Shown: positions 46,541 to 58,664, numbered from the stretch's first letter. The stretch: 64,000 bases of DNA from Pleurotus djamor (GCA_029747585.1 JAPEVF010000085.1:53426-117425), one strand, 5' to 3'. The notes: a model not told the origin generated them from the letters alone. Made by a program: numbers and translations.

Positions 46541-49500
46541 TGTATGAAGCTTGGTTGATGTGCAGGGGGAGGGAGTGCACCATTGCGGGGAGCTAGACCG
46601 AGACTTAAATAGTGCGAGGGAAGATGCAGCGGTTCAGGCAAGCTTCGAAGCTTGGTTCATGCGATTCGAAAGCTAACCGACCATGTGCAGCCTAAGGCCA
46701 GTATAGATCGCCGATCCAGGATCTCCATTCAGGTGTTTGGTTGCCGTCTGTCAATTTGGCCTTACTTCTCCCACCCCCACCCCCATTTTCTTCTCCAGAA
46801 AATGTGACTGGGTGGGCCAGTTGGAGATAGCGCATGGGATTTGGCCGCAGAAGAAACATACGCCTCCTGGCCTTGACTTTTTGGCTCGTAGCGCCCATCG
46901 ATNGGGGCAGTCGCTGGAAATGGCGTCGGCTGGGTTCTTGGGGAGTTTCAGGGTCGTAGGCGTTGGGGACGCAGACCTTGTCGCCGCAAGAACCGCCGCC
47001 GATCGCGGGACGAGCGGTGAGCTGGTTTCCGGACCCAAACAATGCTCCGGAAAAATTGCCACCATCCTCCGTGACCGTATCCCGCTCGGAGTCCATGGTA
47101 GCAACTCAAAACGTCGTTCTGTAGCCAGTGGCTACGTCGCACTCCATTTTCCAGGACCGGCACTGAGGAGACTGGCCCTTCTCCGAATAAACCCGTGCAA
47201 ACACCTCATGCGCCCGCGGAATCAGCGTCCCAGAGGTCTTCAATCATATCTGTCCTAGGATGCAAGTTTCTAGGCCACTTCGTCTAATTGAAGTAACCGC
47301 ACTCAGATCCGGCGAGCATTTTTCGTTCTACTCGGCGACGCAGAGACTTTCATAAGTCTTTTTCCATGGTGCACGATCCTTCGCCCAGTTTCATCGTCAC
47401 CCATGTGCTTCTGTCCTCATCTCCAATTGCTCACTTATGGCGAGGGGACATTTATTTGATGTTGAACATAAGGCGATAATTTAATTTGAATGGTAAGCTT
47501 GTGGCCAACCAACTTTTTCTCATCAACAGTTGATCGTTCAGGCAATGTATTTGCCTACAAGGGCAGTCACAGCATGGCATGCGATCCCAGTATTTCCTCT
47601 CTCTGACGAATGGCGACGACAACGAAGTTCCGTCCCGACGCGTCGCTGTTTCCACCGAGCGACCGATGAAACATCCAGTGGAGCGAAACATGGGCGATTT
47701 TGACATTCTCATGTCTTTGGGGGGAGAAACAACGGCAAATACCCCACTTCGACATACCCCTCGTCGCTTTTTCACGAGAAGCACGACGCTTAATCAAACT
47801 CGTAACGACCAATAATTGTTGTGCGAAGCATAAGAATCATCATTCATCCAATTTTCGTCGGTTCTGGAGTCTGGGGAGAACTATCTCCTCGCGGAAAGAG
47901 AAGGAAGTCGGATCAGACGCCGATGATGAAGCGTATGTATGTCCTATGACAGGAGAGAGGAATGTTCGGGTAACTCGTTGATGCAGGCGAACTTCGGCTG
48001 TACCTAGAGGAATGAAGCGACATCATTCTCGCCACCTCCTCACCGCGTACTTAGCCCACTTGTGTAGTTGGCTTTCGCATGGCCAAGTCTGGAAGTTGAC
48101 AAGACGCAGGTCTGGCTTGACCCACATTCCAGGAAAAAGTCCCGCTCGTCTAAGTTCTCAGCCACGATTATCAAACATCTCCGGCTCGATAGGGATAACT
48201 TCGTACTTCTCGAGATGGTACCTCAGTAAAGTGGGGATGGTGGCTTCGCGAAGCTGATCCTACAGGCTGTGAGAACGGTCTGAGCGTCTCGGTACCAGGT
48301 ATGTGAGGCTTTGGTCGTTCGAGGGCTCTAAAAATAAGCGTATTCATAGTGCCCGTCTGGACAAATGAGTGGGATGAGAATAGCTCATGGGTTGATGATC
48401 GTGTCCATATGTCACGGACGGCGGGAAAGGTAGGTCTCCGTTCGTCTGGATCATTTTTGGGCGTATGGACGCTGATGCTATGTATTCGTCGAGACAATTA
48501 GCTGGGAAAGGGTGTTCTAGTGTTTTTGTTCCGCTGTCCGCTCGGAGCATAGAGTACACAGAGGCGTAGTCTCGGGGGGTATGCACCTCAGTGACCGGTG
48601 GTGTGCCCGCAGCCGTGACTGGTTCAGGTAAGTTTGTACATTCGGATGAGTTCGGTTCGAAGACGAAGCTCATTGGTGTTTGGCAGGAGATACAATTGAT
48701 CTCTATCTTGATGTGAGTCGCACATCAAAGAGAGTAATACGCGATATCCTTACTCAATAGGATATACTTCCGTAAGTATGTAACAACCACGAGCCATGCC
48801 CATGTGAGGGGTGAATATGACGAATGGGTTTTGACGGACTGATATCTGGCCAGCGGTGGGAAGAGTTGGGGCGAAAAGTGAAAGGGCGTGGAGTAAAGAA
48901 GCATGGTTAGGTACGCATGATGGTTTGATGGCGATGGGCGATGGTGAATGGGGTACTGACATGGAAGGTTTAAAGCAATGAACAAAGGGATCGTGGCATG
49001 CAGCGAGCCCGGGGTCGTGGGTGGAACCCGTCGTGGGTAAGTACATCCCTTGGACATCGGGAAAAGGTGAAGATCGGAATAGGACTGGTCGGCTTTCGTT
49101 CCCCACCGTTGTTGAGGAAGCTCATCCGTTCCGATTTAGGTCTAGCTGGCATAACTTCGATTGGGTCGAGTCCCTGTCGGTGCGCCATGCATGCATGATG
49201 CGTTGATGCGTTGTTCGCGTTGGAGATGTGTTTTTCCGCACGCACATGGCTGGTCTGATGATGTTATTCGGGTTTTGTTTGCATTTTTGCGACGAATCTA
49301 ACATGGCGGATCTATTTCAGGGATCCTCACTCAAGTGAAGGATACTGTCAGATGATGATGGAAAGATTCTGTTGTGCATGGGCGCGCGGACAGTGGGGTT
49401 GAGAGGAGGGTGAATTGGTTCGTTGTTGAGATATTCCCATTGGACCAGCGCGGATGTGAAGGAAATAGAGTGGGGAAGGGCTTGAAGGTGCGTACCGGTC

Positions 49501-49657
49501 TGAATTGTCCCGATCATTCTTTCCTGTAGCCCTCCTGATTGCCAAATAGATTCAGACCTAATTTTTGATAGTTAATGGCGCTCTGGAGGCCTGAGTGACT
49601 CCTATCCAAGACACTTTGTACAACACAACGACTTAATGTTGTCCTCAAGCAGCCGTC
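46541..49657. other. long stretch without a supported gene
   Basis: The first part is the transporter promoter. Overlapping frames at 46692-47258 on both strands share bases and contain an N at 46903. Minus-strand segments between 48158 and 49100 look partly coding (for example LLRYHLEKYEVIPIEPEMF before a stop at 48158) but could not be joined into one reading frame. No family was recognised. Confidence 0.4.
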
Positions 49658-50230
49658 ATGAAAAGGTCCGGTCCCAAATTGTCTGAAGTACTCGTCACGC
49701 CTGAAGCTGAAGAGTTACAGTTCATGGTGAGCTTTCTCTCCTCGTACTTTTGTGGCCAACTACCCACTCGTTCGACAGCAAGCGTGTCTTGATTCGTCGC
49801 CTCTGGAAGTCCGAGGCTTAGCAAAAGCACAATGGCCTACGCCGCCCTAGGAAGTGATTATATACGAAGAAGGCGTTCGTGACTTGGCTCCTGAGCAAAG
49901 GGAACTTTTCAAACGGTTATGGGCAAAGTAACTGCATCAGCAGTATGTCAATATTTCCTCCTTCTGAAAATTGCTTGATCTCACGCACCGCTGTTGCCTC
50001 AGGCCATCTGCCCACCACACGGCCTACTGGGTGTACACTCCGCCAATTTTTCGGGACGGAGCGTTTACGTTCTACTGTGACATCAACCGTCCATTTTCCT
50101 TAAGGTAGTCACACGGCGTGCATCGGTCAGCGGCTGGTGCTGGCCTCGACAAATGCTTCGACCCGTATACTCACGGTTTGACGGGTCCTAATGGGAGGTG
50201 GGGTACATCCTTGCTTCTACTGGATCCACT
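49658..50230 (+). pseudogene. decayed copy of the unknown 43227-43957 gene
   Basis: The order of segments repeats the intact gene: a start MKRSGPKLSEVLVTPEAEEL, an intron with donor GTGAGC, then CLDSSPLEVRGLAKAQWPTP. Here a TAG at 49848-49850 stops the frame. Beyond it are YEEGVRDLAPEQRELFKRL, AICPP, FTFYCDINRP and LDKCFDPYTHGL followed by TGPNGRWGTSLLLL, each in a different frame. The exon-2 block shares 10 of 23 residues with the intact copy by eye. The premature stop and at least two frameshifts indicate a pseudogene. It is on the opposite strand, about 6 kb away. Confidence 0.72.
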
Positions 50231-50784
50231 ATTAACAAGTTTTAATGCCAATCTCGCGTCCAATGCCTCCCCTACCCATCAAGTTCCAGACATGCATACC
50301 CAGCAGCCATACTGCTTCGATTCAGTACTTAGAGTAGCGATATGATTTCTCCTTTGATGTTCTCCTAGACTCCTATGTGCCTCCGATTGCTTCAATTATT
50401 GACACATTAGAGACTATCTGCAACCCATCGCGAACTCAAAACCGTCGCAATCAAGGGTCAAATTTGAGGGGGATTTCTGAGGATTTGGCAGAGGCCTTGG
50501 CACTTTTGTCGCGGAGCAGACCACTTCGCGACGGGCTGCAGATAGCCTCTATTGAAAATTTGGACATAGGCGAACCAGCGTTCTCGAATATAGTAGTGAC
50601 AGTTTCAACATCAGTCATAGCGCAACTGTAGCCTTTCTTGTTGGCAATGATGCTGAGTCGTTACAAGGCGTCATGTGAGAATCAGCCCCTGTTGTCATGC
50701 ACCGGCGAGCGACGGACGGACAGACGGACAGACGGGAAGAAAATTCACTTTGTGTCTAACACTTCCAAAAAACCTCCGCAAAAA
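50231..50784. other. intergenic, heme lyase promoter
   Basis: No gene was recognised. A short GACGGACAGACG-type tetranucleotide tract lies at 50711-50735, just upstream of the heme lyase ATG. Confidence 0.5.
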
Positions 50785-51752
50785 ATGGGCCAGTCAACTT
50801 CAAGAATACAGAGCAACCAATCTACCCCTGCTGCTGCTGGATGTCCTGTTGACCACGCCGCCCTCGCTCCTACTCCTGGTGGCGGGTGCCCAGTTCCGCA
50901 CAACTCCCCCGCTTCTACTGCCAGTGGATGTCCTGTTCCACATGACCAGCCTCGAGCTAACACGAAATCCGATCCTCATGCCCCCGCTCAATGTCCTGTC
51001 TCACACGATGCACCCAACCCGCTGAACCAAATGCCGTCTTTGTCTCAAACTCGTGCTCCAAACCAGTCTATGGATTTACCGACTGAGCGCGAGGAATCAG
51101 CCATCCCAAGGGAAGGGGGAACAAACTGGGAGTACCCCTCGCCGCAGCAATTCTATAACGCCCTTGTCCGAAAGGGATGGGAGACACCCGAAGAACACAT
51201 TGAAACGATGGTGCAGATACACAACTTCTTGAATGATCAAGCTTGGCTGGAAGTTTTGAAGTGGGAAAAGCGACAGCATGGGTGAGCTTCTACCTCCTTC
51301 ACGCTGAAGATGTACCCAGCATTGCTAACCTTGGTCTTCTGCTCAGCTCGACAGACGTGGAATTGGCCAAGTTCAAAGGTCGACCTGGCGAGCTGTCGCC
51401 GAAGGCTCGATTTTGGATGCTGGCGGGATGGCTTCTCCCTTCGCGATTCAAGTGAGTTCATTGCCAATGCACTTTCTTCGTTGGGCAACGTTTGACTTCC
51501 TTCCATTGTTACAGCACTGAACCACCCTTTGATCGTCATGATTGGGTCGTTCGTCGGCCCAAGACGGGAGAGGAAGTCCGTTACGTGATTGACTATTATT
51601 CAGCACCACCTCTACCTGACGGCTCGCCCGTCTTCTCCCTGGATGTTCGACCAGCTTTGGATAATTTCAGCAGCATCAAGGAGCGAATAGCCGTTGCTAC
51701 AGAGGAGGCTTGGTCGAGTTTTAGAGAGCAAAATCAAGCGGGTGGGAGATGA
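50785..51752 (+). CDS. CYC3: holocytochrome c synthase (heme lyase)
   Basis: The start [19 protein letters not shown] was chosen because the frame upstream reads through 5' UTR. The N-terminal 80 residues carry four CPV motifs followed by His (GCPVDH, GCPVPH twice, QCPVSH), the heme-binding type motif of this family. The core follows: [80 protein letters not shown] and [13 protein letters not shown]. Two introns split the last half. The enzyme sits on the intermembrane-space face of the inner mitochondrial membrane and attaches heme to apocytochrome c or c1. The sequence does not decide between the Cyc3 and Cyt2 forms; one enzyme may serve both. Confidence 0.92.
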
Positions 51753-51952
51753 GAGAGAGATGCGTTGACTTATATGGGCTGTTTATCTGGTACGTTTATT
51801 GCTGCATTCCCTTTGTTTCTCGCGCTGATGAGAGCTCATCAAGGCGACTTTTACTTATTGTACACGCGGTTTTTGTGACCCTAATGACATGTTAGAACTT
51901 CTGAAGCTTTCCCTGGCGTGCGATTTGACCCACTTTTGAGCGATGCAGCCAC

Positions 51953-53261
51953 ATGGCTTCCCACCCCCCCCCCTCTTCGTCCGCTATCATAATCTTATCA
52001 ATCTCGATGGACGCATCTTCCCCCCTCGCCCATAGCAATGACAAAGAGCTCCTTTGGACCAACGTCGCTCTGGCGTTCTCTTTCGTTGCTCTAGACGTCG
52101 GCTTGTCAGCTTTTCTAGGGCTTGGGTTGGAGAAATCGTTGCTCATCAGTGCGACGAGATGTTTCGTCCAGTTGGCCATTGCGGCTAAGGTCTTAGAGAC
52201 GATATTTGCCGCGAGGAATCCTTGGCTTGTAGCTGGCCTTGTTTGTAAGTTTTATGACCTCGATCTGGTTAGATATGTACTCACCTTATACTATCCAACA
52301 GGCATGTTGAACGTGTTGGGAGCCTTTGAAACCGGTATGGAGAACCATCTCAGTTGCAGGTGCCCGCTGAACTCGACTGTCATGCATAGTGGTGAACAAA
52401 TCTAAAAAGCGACATCAGCATATGGTCCAGTCCCCCCATTCTTTGTCCAAGTCAACTTGAGTTCACCAGCTCGCCTATTTTCAGTTTCTGTCCACCCTAG
52501 TTGGGTTGATGACTTCGAGTATCCCTATTGCCATGCTTGGGGCAAAGTTCGCGATCTCTGTTGACCCTTTCTGGGAGCCTATGCAATTCAGTGGGTCGTC
52601 CACTTATCTCTCTGTAGGGGGAACCCAGTATCTGACCTTGGCCTGCTCTGTAGTCCCGATCGTGGGTATGCTCTGTGGGAGTACGATATCTGGCGTTGTT
52701 GTCTGCAGTTCGTCACTCCTTCGGGACCTTGTGTGAGTTGGATCATCCCGTGAGAGTTCTACCCGGGTTCGAAAGTGAACGTATCGTCTGTGTCAGTGAG
52801 AATCGCGATAGGGTCGAGATGTACCTAGCCTTCGGGGCGACTCGTATGGAAGCGTGCAAATCAGTCGCCGTGGAGTCTCTCCGATTAGCCCTTATGCCGA
52901 CTATCAACTCTATGAGGTGAGTTGGTGACACCGTCATTTGCGTGCTCGACTTGGCTCACCGTCCCTCTTCTCCAGTGTCCTTGGTATAATCTCTATTCCC
53001 GGTATGATGACTGGTGCCATCCTCGGAGGCGCATCCGTCGAACGCGCCGCGAAACTGCAAATGATCATCATGTTTATGATTGCTGCCTCCAATGCGTTGG
53101 CTTGCATCATTACCACCATTGCCACCCTAATGGTTGTGGTGGATGCGGAACATCGTGTGAGACAGAAAGTCCGATCGAGTGGGAGAGTGGCCCGCGGTCT
53201 CGGAACGCGGTCCTGTGGCAAATTAATGTCTTACTCTTCCCTCGGCGACGCATCGCATTGA
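51953..53261 (+). CDS. UPF0014/FetB-type multi-pass membrane protein
   Basis: Several exons: LLWTNVALAFSFVALDVGLS, LLISATRCFVQLAIAAKVLE, an intron, MLNVLGAFET, VNKSKKRHQHM, FLSTLVGLMTSSIPIAMLGA, PIVGMLCGSTISGVVV, RVEMYLAFGATRMEACKSVA, SLRLALMPTINSM and SVLGIISIPGMMTGAILGG. This is the UPF0014 family, which includes bacterial FetB and plant ALS3/STAR2-type half-transporter permeases that need an ATPase partner. In fungi the role is poorly known; export of a metal or sugar nucleotide is an inference from relatives. The start at 51953 precedes a second in-frame ATG at 52007. The last exon beyond VVVDAEHRVRQ is uncertain. Confidence 0.82.
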
Positions 53262-54275
53262 CAAGCCACCCCAGGCCTCCCCCATCCCCTCATCATCACT
53301 TCCAGCCGTCCTGTTGATGCACTTGAATGTAGTAATTGAGCACCAAAGAACAAGGTTGATTCTCCCATGCACGACCCTTGTGTCTTCCGCGCTCGACCAG
53401 CCACCTTTCAGCCTCGGCAGGACATAAATGAAGGTGACGAGAGTGAAGTCAAATGGAAAGCACCGGGATAGCTTGAGGGTGGGTGTTGATCGTGCTGGCA
53501 AACATACGTAGGTCCGTAGGTCCGTCGACACGGAAAATAAAGCTCCACAAATAAATTGCAGCAATACTTTTAGGGAGCAATGTTCACGCCGTTGGCGGCA
53601 ACGATCTCAATACTAGGCGCAAAGCTGGAATATCCAAATATGAACGGTCAATTCAGCATTATAGTCACAGGCCACTCACTTGGCGTTGGATCGCGTTCAA
53701 CTTCCAGGACCGCGGTCCTCTCTCCCAGTCGATCAGACGTTCTCGTGTGAGAGGGGAACGCGTGGATTCTCGCCCGCACCTTATTTGGCGAATCAGGAAG
53801 GTTGTGGTGATGACAGTCGTGGCGACGGTTCAGGATGCCCTTCGGAAGTGTGATTGTGCGCCCTGTAAGAAGACTGGGCAAGTTGACGCGATGGAGTTGA
53901 TGTGAAGTAGCATTGCCCTCGTCCCATGTATGTACTTGGTCAAATGTGTGAATTCAATGAGCTCATGAAAAATATCTTGGCTTGAAGGCGACTCACCACT
54001 TCGTCGTCATTGTGGTTTCAGGGTTCATCATTCCTCCATTCCGGAAAAGGTGTGGTTCAACGATTCGCCTGCAGGTTGCATCGAGGTGAGTGGCAAAGCA
54101 TTGTGGCTTGGTGGTGGCGTTGAACAATGCGAGTCAGGGGCCAGGGGAGATACGGTCACGTGAAACCCACGAGAAGGTCAATGAGCGTGAGCACCGCAAT
54201 TATAACCCGACATATAATTCCTCAACTCTTTCACCACACCACTATCTCACTGATAACTCACATCTACCCCCCAAC
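53262..54275. other. intergenic
   Basis: A minus-strand frame at 53648-53881 (LPKGILNRRHDCHHHNLPDS) is the only suggestive piece. No full gene could be built around it. The right half is the promoter of the membrane kinase. Confidence 0.45.
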
Positions 54276-56671
54276 ATGTTTTTTTCGGCCCTCATTCGGT
54301 CGGCTTACCAGACGGTTTCGTCTGCTATTTCGAACGTATTTTCCCCGTCTCCGAAAGATATATCGACTGCAAATTGCGTCCAGCCCGTCCAGCCCCCAAC
54401 TCAAAGTACTCTCGCCCACCTTCTCAAACTCTTCACCCGCTTCCGATCCAACAACGTCCAGTCCGTCCTACCAGCATGCATCACCGTCCCTCCGTCCCCC
54501 ACCAAGACTCTTGTCGTATTCGTTCCCCCGTCCAAGACATTCCCGATCACCCACATGGAAGCGATCAACCCCAGCTACCCGATCATTGCGGCCTTTGGGT
54601 CTATCATCATCCTCATCCTATTCCTCTCCGCTCGCATGGTTCTCCGTCGTCCCTGCGTACGACGAGAGCCAATTCAGCGAGTGAGCCACTCGACGTTAAC
54701 AGCATTTGCGCAAATTTTCGTCATCCGCTTGGTTGCCTTCCTCTATTTTTCAACCGTTGTCCTACCACCTACTCTCATCGAAGGCGTCGTTGTACGAATC
54801 CTTAGAAGAACCCTCCGCTTCCCTCAACGGTGTGTTTCGGGGTTGGCTTTGGCTTGTGGCATACTTTGGTCGTCGGTCACTTTTGTGGTCGGTGCCACTG
54901 ACCAACTCATGGAGGATATTGTTGGTGCTATCATCGACATCCTTGACTCAACACCGGCCATTCAATTGGGTGTTTACGGATGGAAATATAAATTCATGCT
55001 CGCGCAAGTTGCTCTAGCAATTTCGCGACTCGTGCCCGATTCCTCGGATATGGAGGCATCCGACCAACTCTTTCAACTCCTCCCACAAGTTCCCCATATC
55101 CTCCTCGTAGATGGCTTTATTTTTGCCATGGCTGTTGCTCACGCAGCTGCTTTCAAGCAGCCCTGTACTATCATCCTCGAGAAAATATTCAACTGCCTCT
55201 CTCCCTTGATTACCCCGGTCTTGCGATATATCCTCCTCTCCATTTATGGGTATGCCCACGAACGAGGCTCCGCTTTCTCTGCCACGTCCTTGGTGTTCTT
55301 CAATGACACCATCATGGCTCAAGTAGTCTATCCCATTTCACGTCTTGCCATCGACTACCTGACAAACCAACTCGAGGCCTTCCAGTTAGCTGTGCGGCGA
55401 CCCCTTCCTCCTGCTATGACCATCGAAACTGTCATTCTTCCCAAGCGCTCTACATCCCTTCCATCCATGGAAATACATCCTTTCTTCCATCCGTCACAAA
55501 TTCCCCGTCTCCTCTGCAATGGCACGCTCGGCTCGGGCGCCTTCGGCAATGTCTACAAAGTTTACTCGCCGACCATGGGGAAGTCCCTTGCTCTGAAGGT
55601 CTGCGCTAAGCACACTCCGACAGCAGGGTTTATTCGTAAGCCTCTTCTAAACGAGGTTAAGATCATGCGCGAGATGAGTCGATACCACTCCTTCCCAAAA
55701 TTCTACGGAATGAGCGAAGACCCGAAGTGGATAAAGATGGCGATGGTATGCCTCTTCCTATCTCTCAGCATTGATAATAATATTCATTGCGTATACTTTA
55801 CTAGGACATCTACGATGCGGGGACTTTGAGAACTTTGGCTGATAGCAAAGTCCCTATCCCCTTCTCCTATGTACAGAATATGACCGCCCAATTGGTACGC
55901 ACCAGAGGGTTGTCGTCACGCATGGGGTTGGCTAATGGTTTTTCTTGGTAGATGATGGGCATCCATTGTCTCCACCGTCATGGCATCATTCACCGTGACA
56001 TCAAGCCCGCCAACATCCTCATCGGACGAGATGGACAGTTCGTCATCACCGACTTCGGGATATCCCATCACTTCCAGGAATGCCACGATGAGCGTTGGCG
56101 TCGCATGAAATCCAAGTCCGGATTTGACTGGCCACCTCTGCTGCCTTATGAAAATCCGCACGTCTTGCACTCTATCGACATGTCCCATTCCCCAGGTTAT
56201 GCCGCTCCAGAGCGCCTTAATGGCTTCAGCTATTCGTACGGGACTGATTACTGGAGCCTCGGTGCTACACTTCACGTCCTCTTTACACGTTCCGTACGTC
56301 TTCACATATTTCAAAGAGCTAGTTTCTTATCTTGACCCTTTCCGCAGATACCTACCATCGATACCCCAAAGCGCAAAGTTCTTGTCCTCCGATCTCAGTA
56401 TTCAATGGTTGAATACCCGAAAGTTGCCGCAGATTTCCTTGAGAGGGTCAGTTCAATAATCATTGGGTGTCCCGCATGAGCCGATGATACTGACAACTTC
56501 GATGTCCTTTAGATTCTTTCCTACAATGAAACTCAAAGGCCGTCCTTATCTGTCATGACAAGTGACCCTTACTTCAAGGATATGTGAGTTCCACAATCGT
56601 TTACAGTGTTATAATGTGCTAACCATTTCCTCAGAAATTGGTGCAAACTCCAAATCGACATGCGCCGATAA
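54276..56671 (+). CDS. protein kinase with multi-pass membrane N-terminus
   Basis: The ATG at 54276 starts MFFSALIRSAYQTVSSAISN. Residues 90-350 contain repeated hydrophobic stretches: YPIIAAFGSIIILILFLSA, FVIRLVAFLYFSTVVLPPTL, SGLALACGILWSSVTFVVG, VDGFIFAMAVAHAAA. From about residue 415 there is a full kinase domain: GSGAFGNVYKVY, ALKVC lysine, IIHRDIKPANILIGRDGQ, VITDFGISHHF, YAAPERLNGFSYSYGTDYWS and a final RPSLSVMTSDPYFKDINW, stop at 56669. Introns lie after about 55746 and near 55895, 56295, 56447 and 56583. Kinase motifs indicate an active Ser/Thr kinase. A multi-span membrane region fused to a kinase is unusual for fungi. The order suggests a cytosolic kinase on an internal membrane, but topology is not known. 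Confidence 0.85.
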
Positions 56672-58598
56672 TTCTGCGATGCTCGTCTCACCAACACTTT
56701 CTCGTCCCGCCTATTTTCGCTCCTCCTTCATCCTTTCTCATATTTCCTTCTCCTCTCCTGCACTTTTCTGTATTTTATCTCCTTATCTCCTTTTCCATTC
56801 TCTTCTCCTTTCGCATCGCATCCATTTTCTCTTTTTACTTACGAACACAGAAATTTACATTGAAACAAAGCAAAAAAAATCAAAAAAACAATCAAAAAGC
56901 CAATCCGAAGAAGAATAAAACCGCATATTATTTACCGTAGCTATCAATTTCATAGTTTAGTTTATACCCTTCCCTATCTTCCCCTCCCCTTCCCCCGACA
57001 CCTCACCTTCTCCCTTCTCCACCTCCGCTGACTCAGCATTCAAGTCCGTATCACGTAGGCGGCTTGGATCCCGCCTAGTATTTCAACGGTGCGTTCCTCA
57101 CCCTTAACCTCTCTTCCACGTCTCATCCTTTGGCAACAGATCGGTCTACTCCACGAATCACCATCTCTTCCCAGCACAAACACAGTATACATCTACTCGT
57201 AAAACAAAGTCAACCTACTCCGCATAGGTCTATCCAGCTCGCTCCAGACGTAGGCTCACCAGTTGGAAATACACCCGCTTGTTCTGTGTCTATGTACGTG
57301 GATCGGTTTATGCGCTATCGGCCATCTCATTCAAAAATCGCTCAGACGATCTCAAATTCCGCCCTCAGTCTCCCCCTCCACGTTTCGCAATTGTCACGTC
57401 CTCCTCATTCACACCCTCCTCATTCACACCATCAACCAAACACCCTCAGCCTACTACCCTGCCACGCGATCGACCGGGGTATGTTTATGATGATCCTCTA
57501 GTCTCCTGAGGAGCTCACGCTTTCCTGTAGGTCGCTATTGGCCGCTAAGGAACGAAGATCCAGTCTTTGTCCCCTTCATGAGAGTCCGCCGAACCCCCGA
57601 TTTAAAGTTCACCCCGGAACGACGTCAGTATACGGAACGTCGATGTCGATTCCCTGACGACCTTCTCGTCGATCGACATTTCGTCTGCCTCGCCAGATCC
57701 ACAAGGTGTGCTCTTTCATGTCCCGGATGAAAATTATTTTGACCTCATCCGATGTTCCTCATAGCCGGTAACCGTTATCCACGGCTTCTCTGGCCAGACA
57801 GACCCCTTTACACGTGGCTGTAAACAATACAGTCGCCTCAACACACATGGGCTTCACGGCTGATTCTGGGAGGAAGGGAAGAGGGATTGCCCAAGGATAG
57901 GGGCCGTTGTAGGGAGGGCTCCAACGTGAGCGATGTTTTGGGAGGAAGGGAAGAGGTGTTGCCCCAAAGTGGGCGAAGAAGGGAGGGCCCCAAAGTGGGC
58001 GTGTAAAAGAAGGGTTTCTGTTTTTCTCTGTTCTTTCTGCGTCTCGCCATACGCCAGTCCTCCACCCCAATTCGCATCAAGAATCATCGAGTTTCCACCA
58101 TATTCCACCATGGTAAGTCATCGTTCATATCATACTGAGTCATTTCTGATGTCCTCATCTACATGTCATCCTCCAATGCACCCTTGTCGAGCGTCGATAT
58201 ACCGATCTCGCCGCAACCTGTCTATTACACAATACTATTACACAATACAAGTAGAGTTTACTAGTTTCGTAGTTACGTACTTATTATTCTCGAAGTAGAA
58301 CACGCTAAGCTCATCTACCTCACTGAATGACTATCCAATGTGGGCGTCTTCCTGCACTGAGAACCGAGCACTTGGGCATGCTTGACTTGATACCACTGGC
58401 ATGTCCATGTCAACGACGGAAGACACATTTGTATAACAACTTCCGTTTATGCACCCTATACTTCCGAGATCCTGATAGATCGTCCTCAAGTTTACTAAGG
58501 CGGAAGTGGGGGTGACTTCATCGCTGACCTTACACCCCTAAATAACTTGGAAAGGAGGGCGGAACTTGGTGTCACTGACTCCACAGCGTCCGTGATCT
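56672..58598. other. long intergenic region, low-complexity and repeats
   Basis: 56690-56860 is C/T-rich on the plus strand; 56860-56930 is A-rich. The rest shows no recognisable gene. A short-repeat patch at 57868-58001 is listed separately. The promoter of the four-TM gene lies at the right end. Confidence 0.5.
57868..58001. repeat. short imperfect direct repeats
   Basis: The unit GGGAGGAAGGGAAGAGG occurs at 57868 and again at 57940, about 72 bp apart, and CCCCAAAGTGGGCG occurs at 57962-57975 and 57988-58001. The surrounding sequence is purine-rich. This looks like local tandem duplication rather than a mobile element. Confidence 0.65.
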
Positions 58599-58605
58599 TA
58601 TAAAT
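58599..58605 (+). promoter_or_regulatory. TATA box of the four-TM protein gene
   Basis: TATAAAT lies 66 bp before the ATG at 58665, consistent with a short 5' UTR. Confidence 0.5.
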
Positions 58606-58664
58606 GCAAACATTCTGGGTCGCTTCTACAGAAAGCCACCTATCCATCCTCTACCCAAAATATC

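Noticed and set aside
46692..47258. Long overlapping open frames on both strands
   Set aside because: Frames on opposite strands share the same bases, an N interrupts them, and neither matches a family.
48158..49100. Possible multi-exon minus-strand gene
   Set aside because: Segments look partly coding, but phases do not join and the only linking intron is 36 nt, too short for this genome.
53648..53881. 77-codon minus-strand frame (LPKGILNRRHDCHHHNL)
   Set aside because: No start, partner exon or family could be supported; the possible last exon ending VAANGVNIAP is out of phase.
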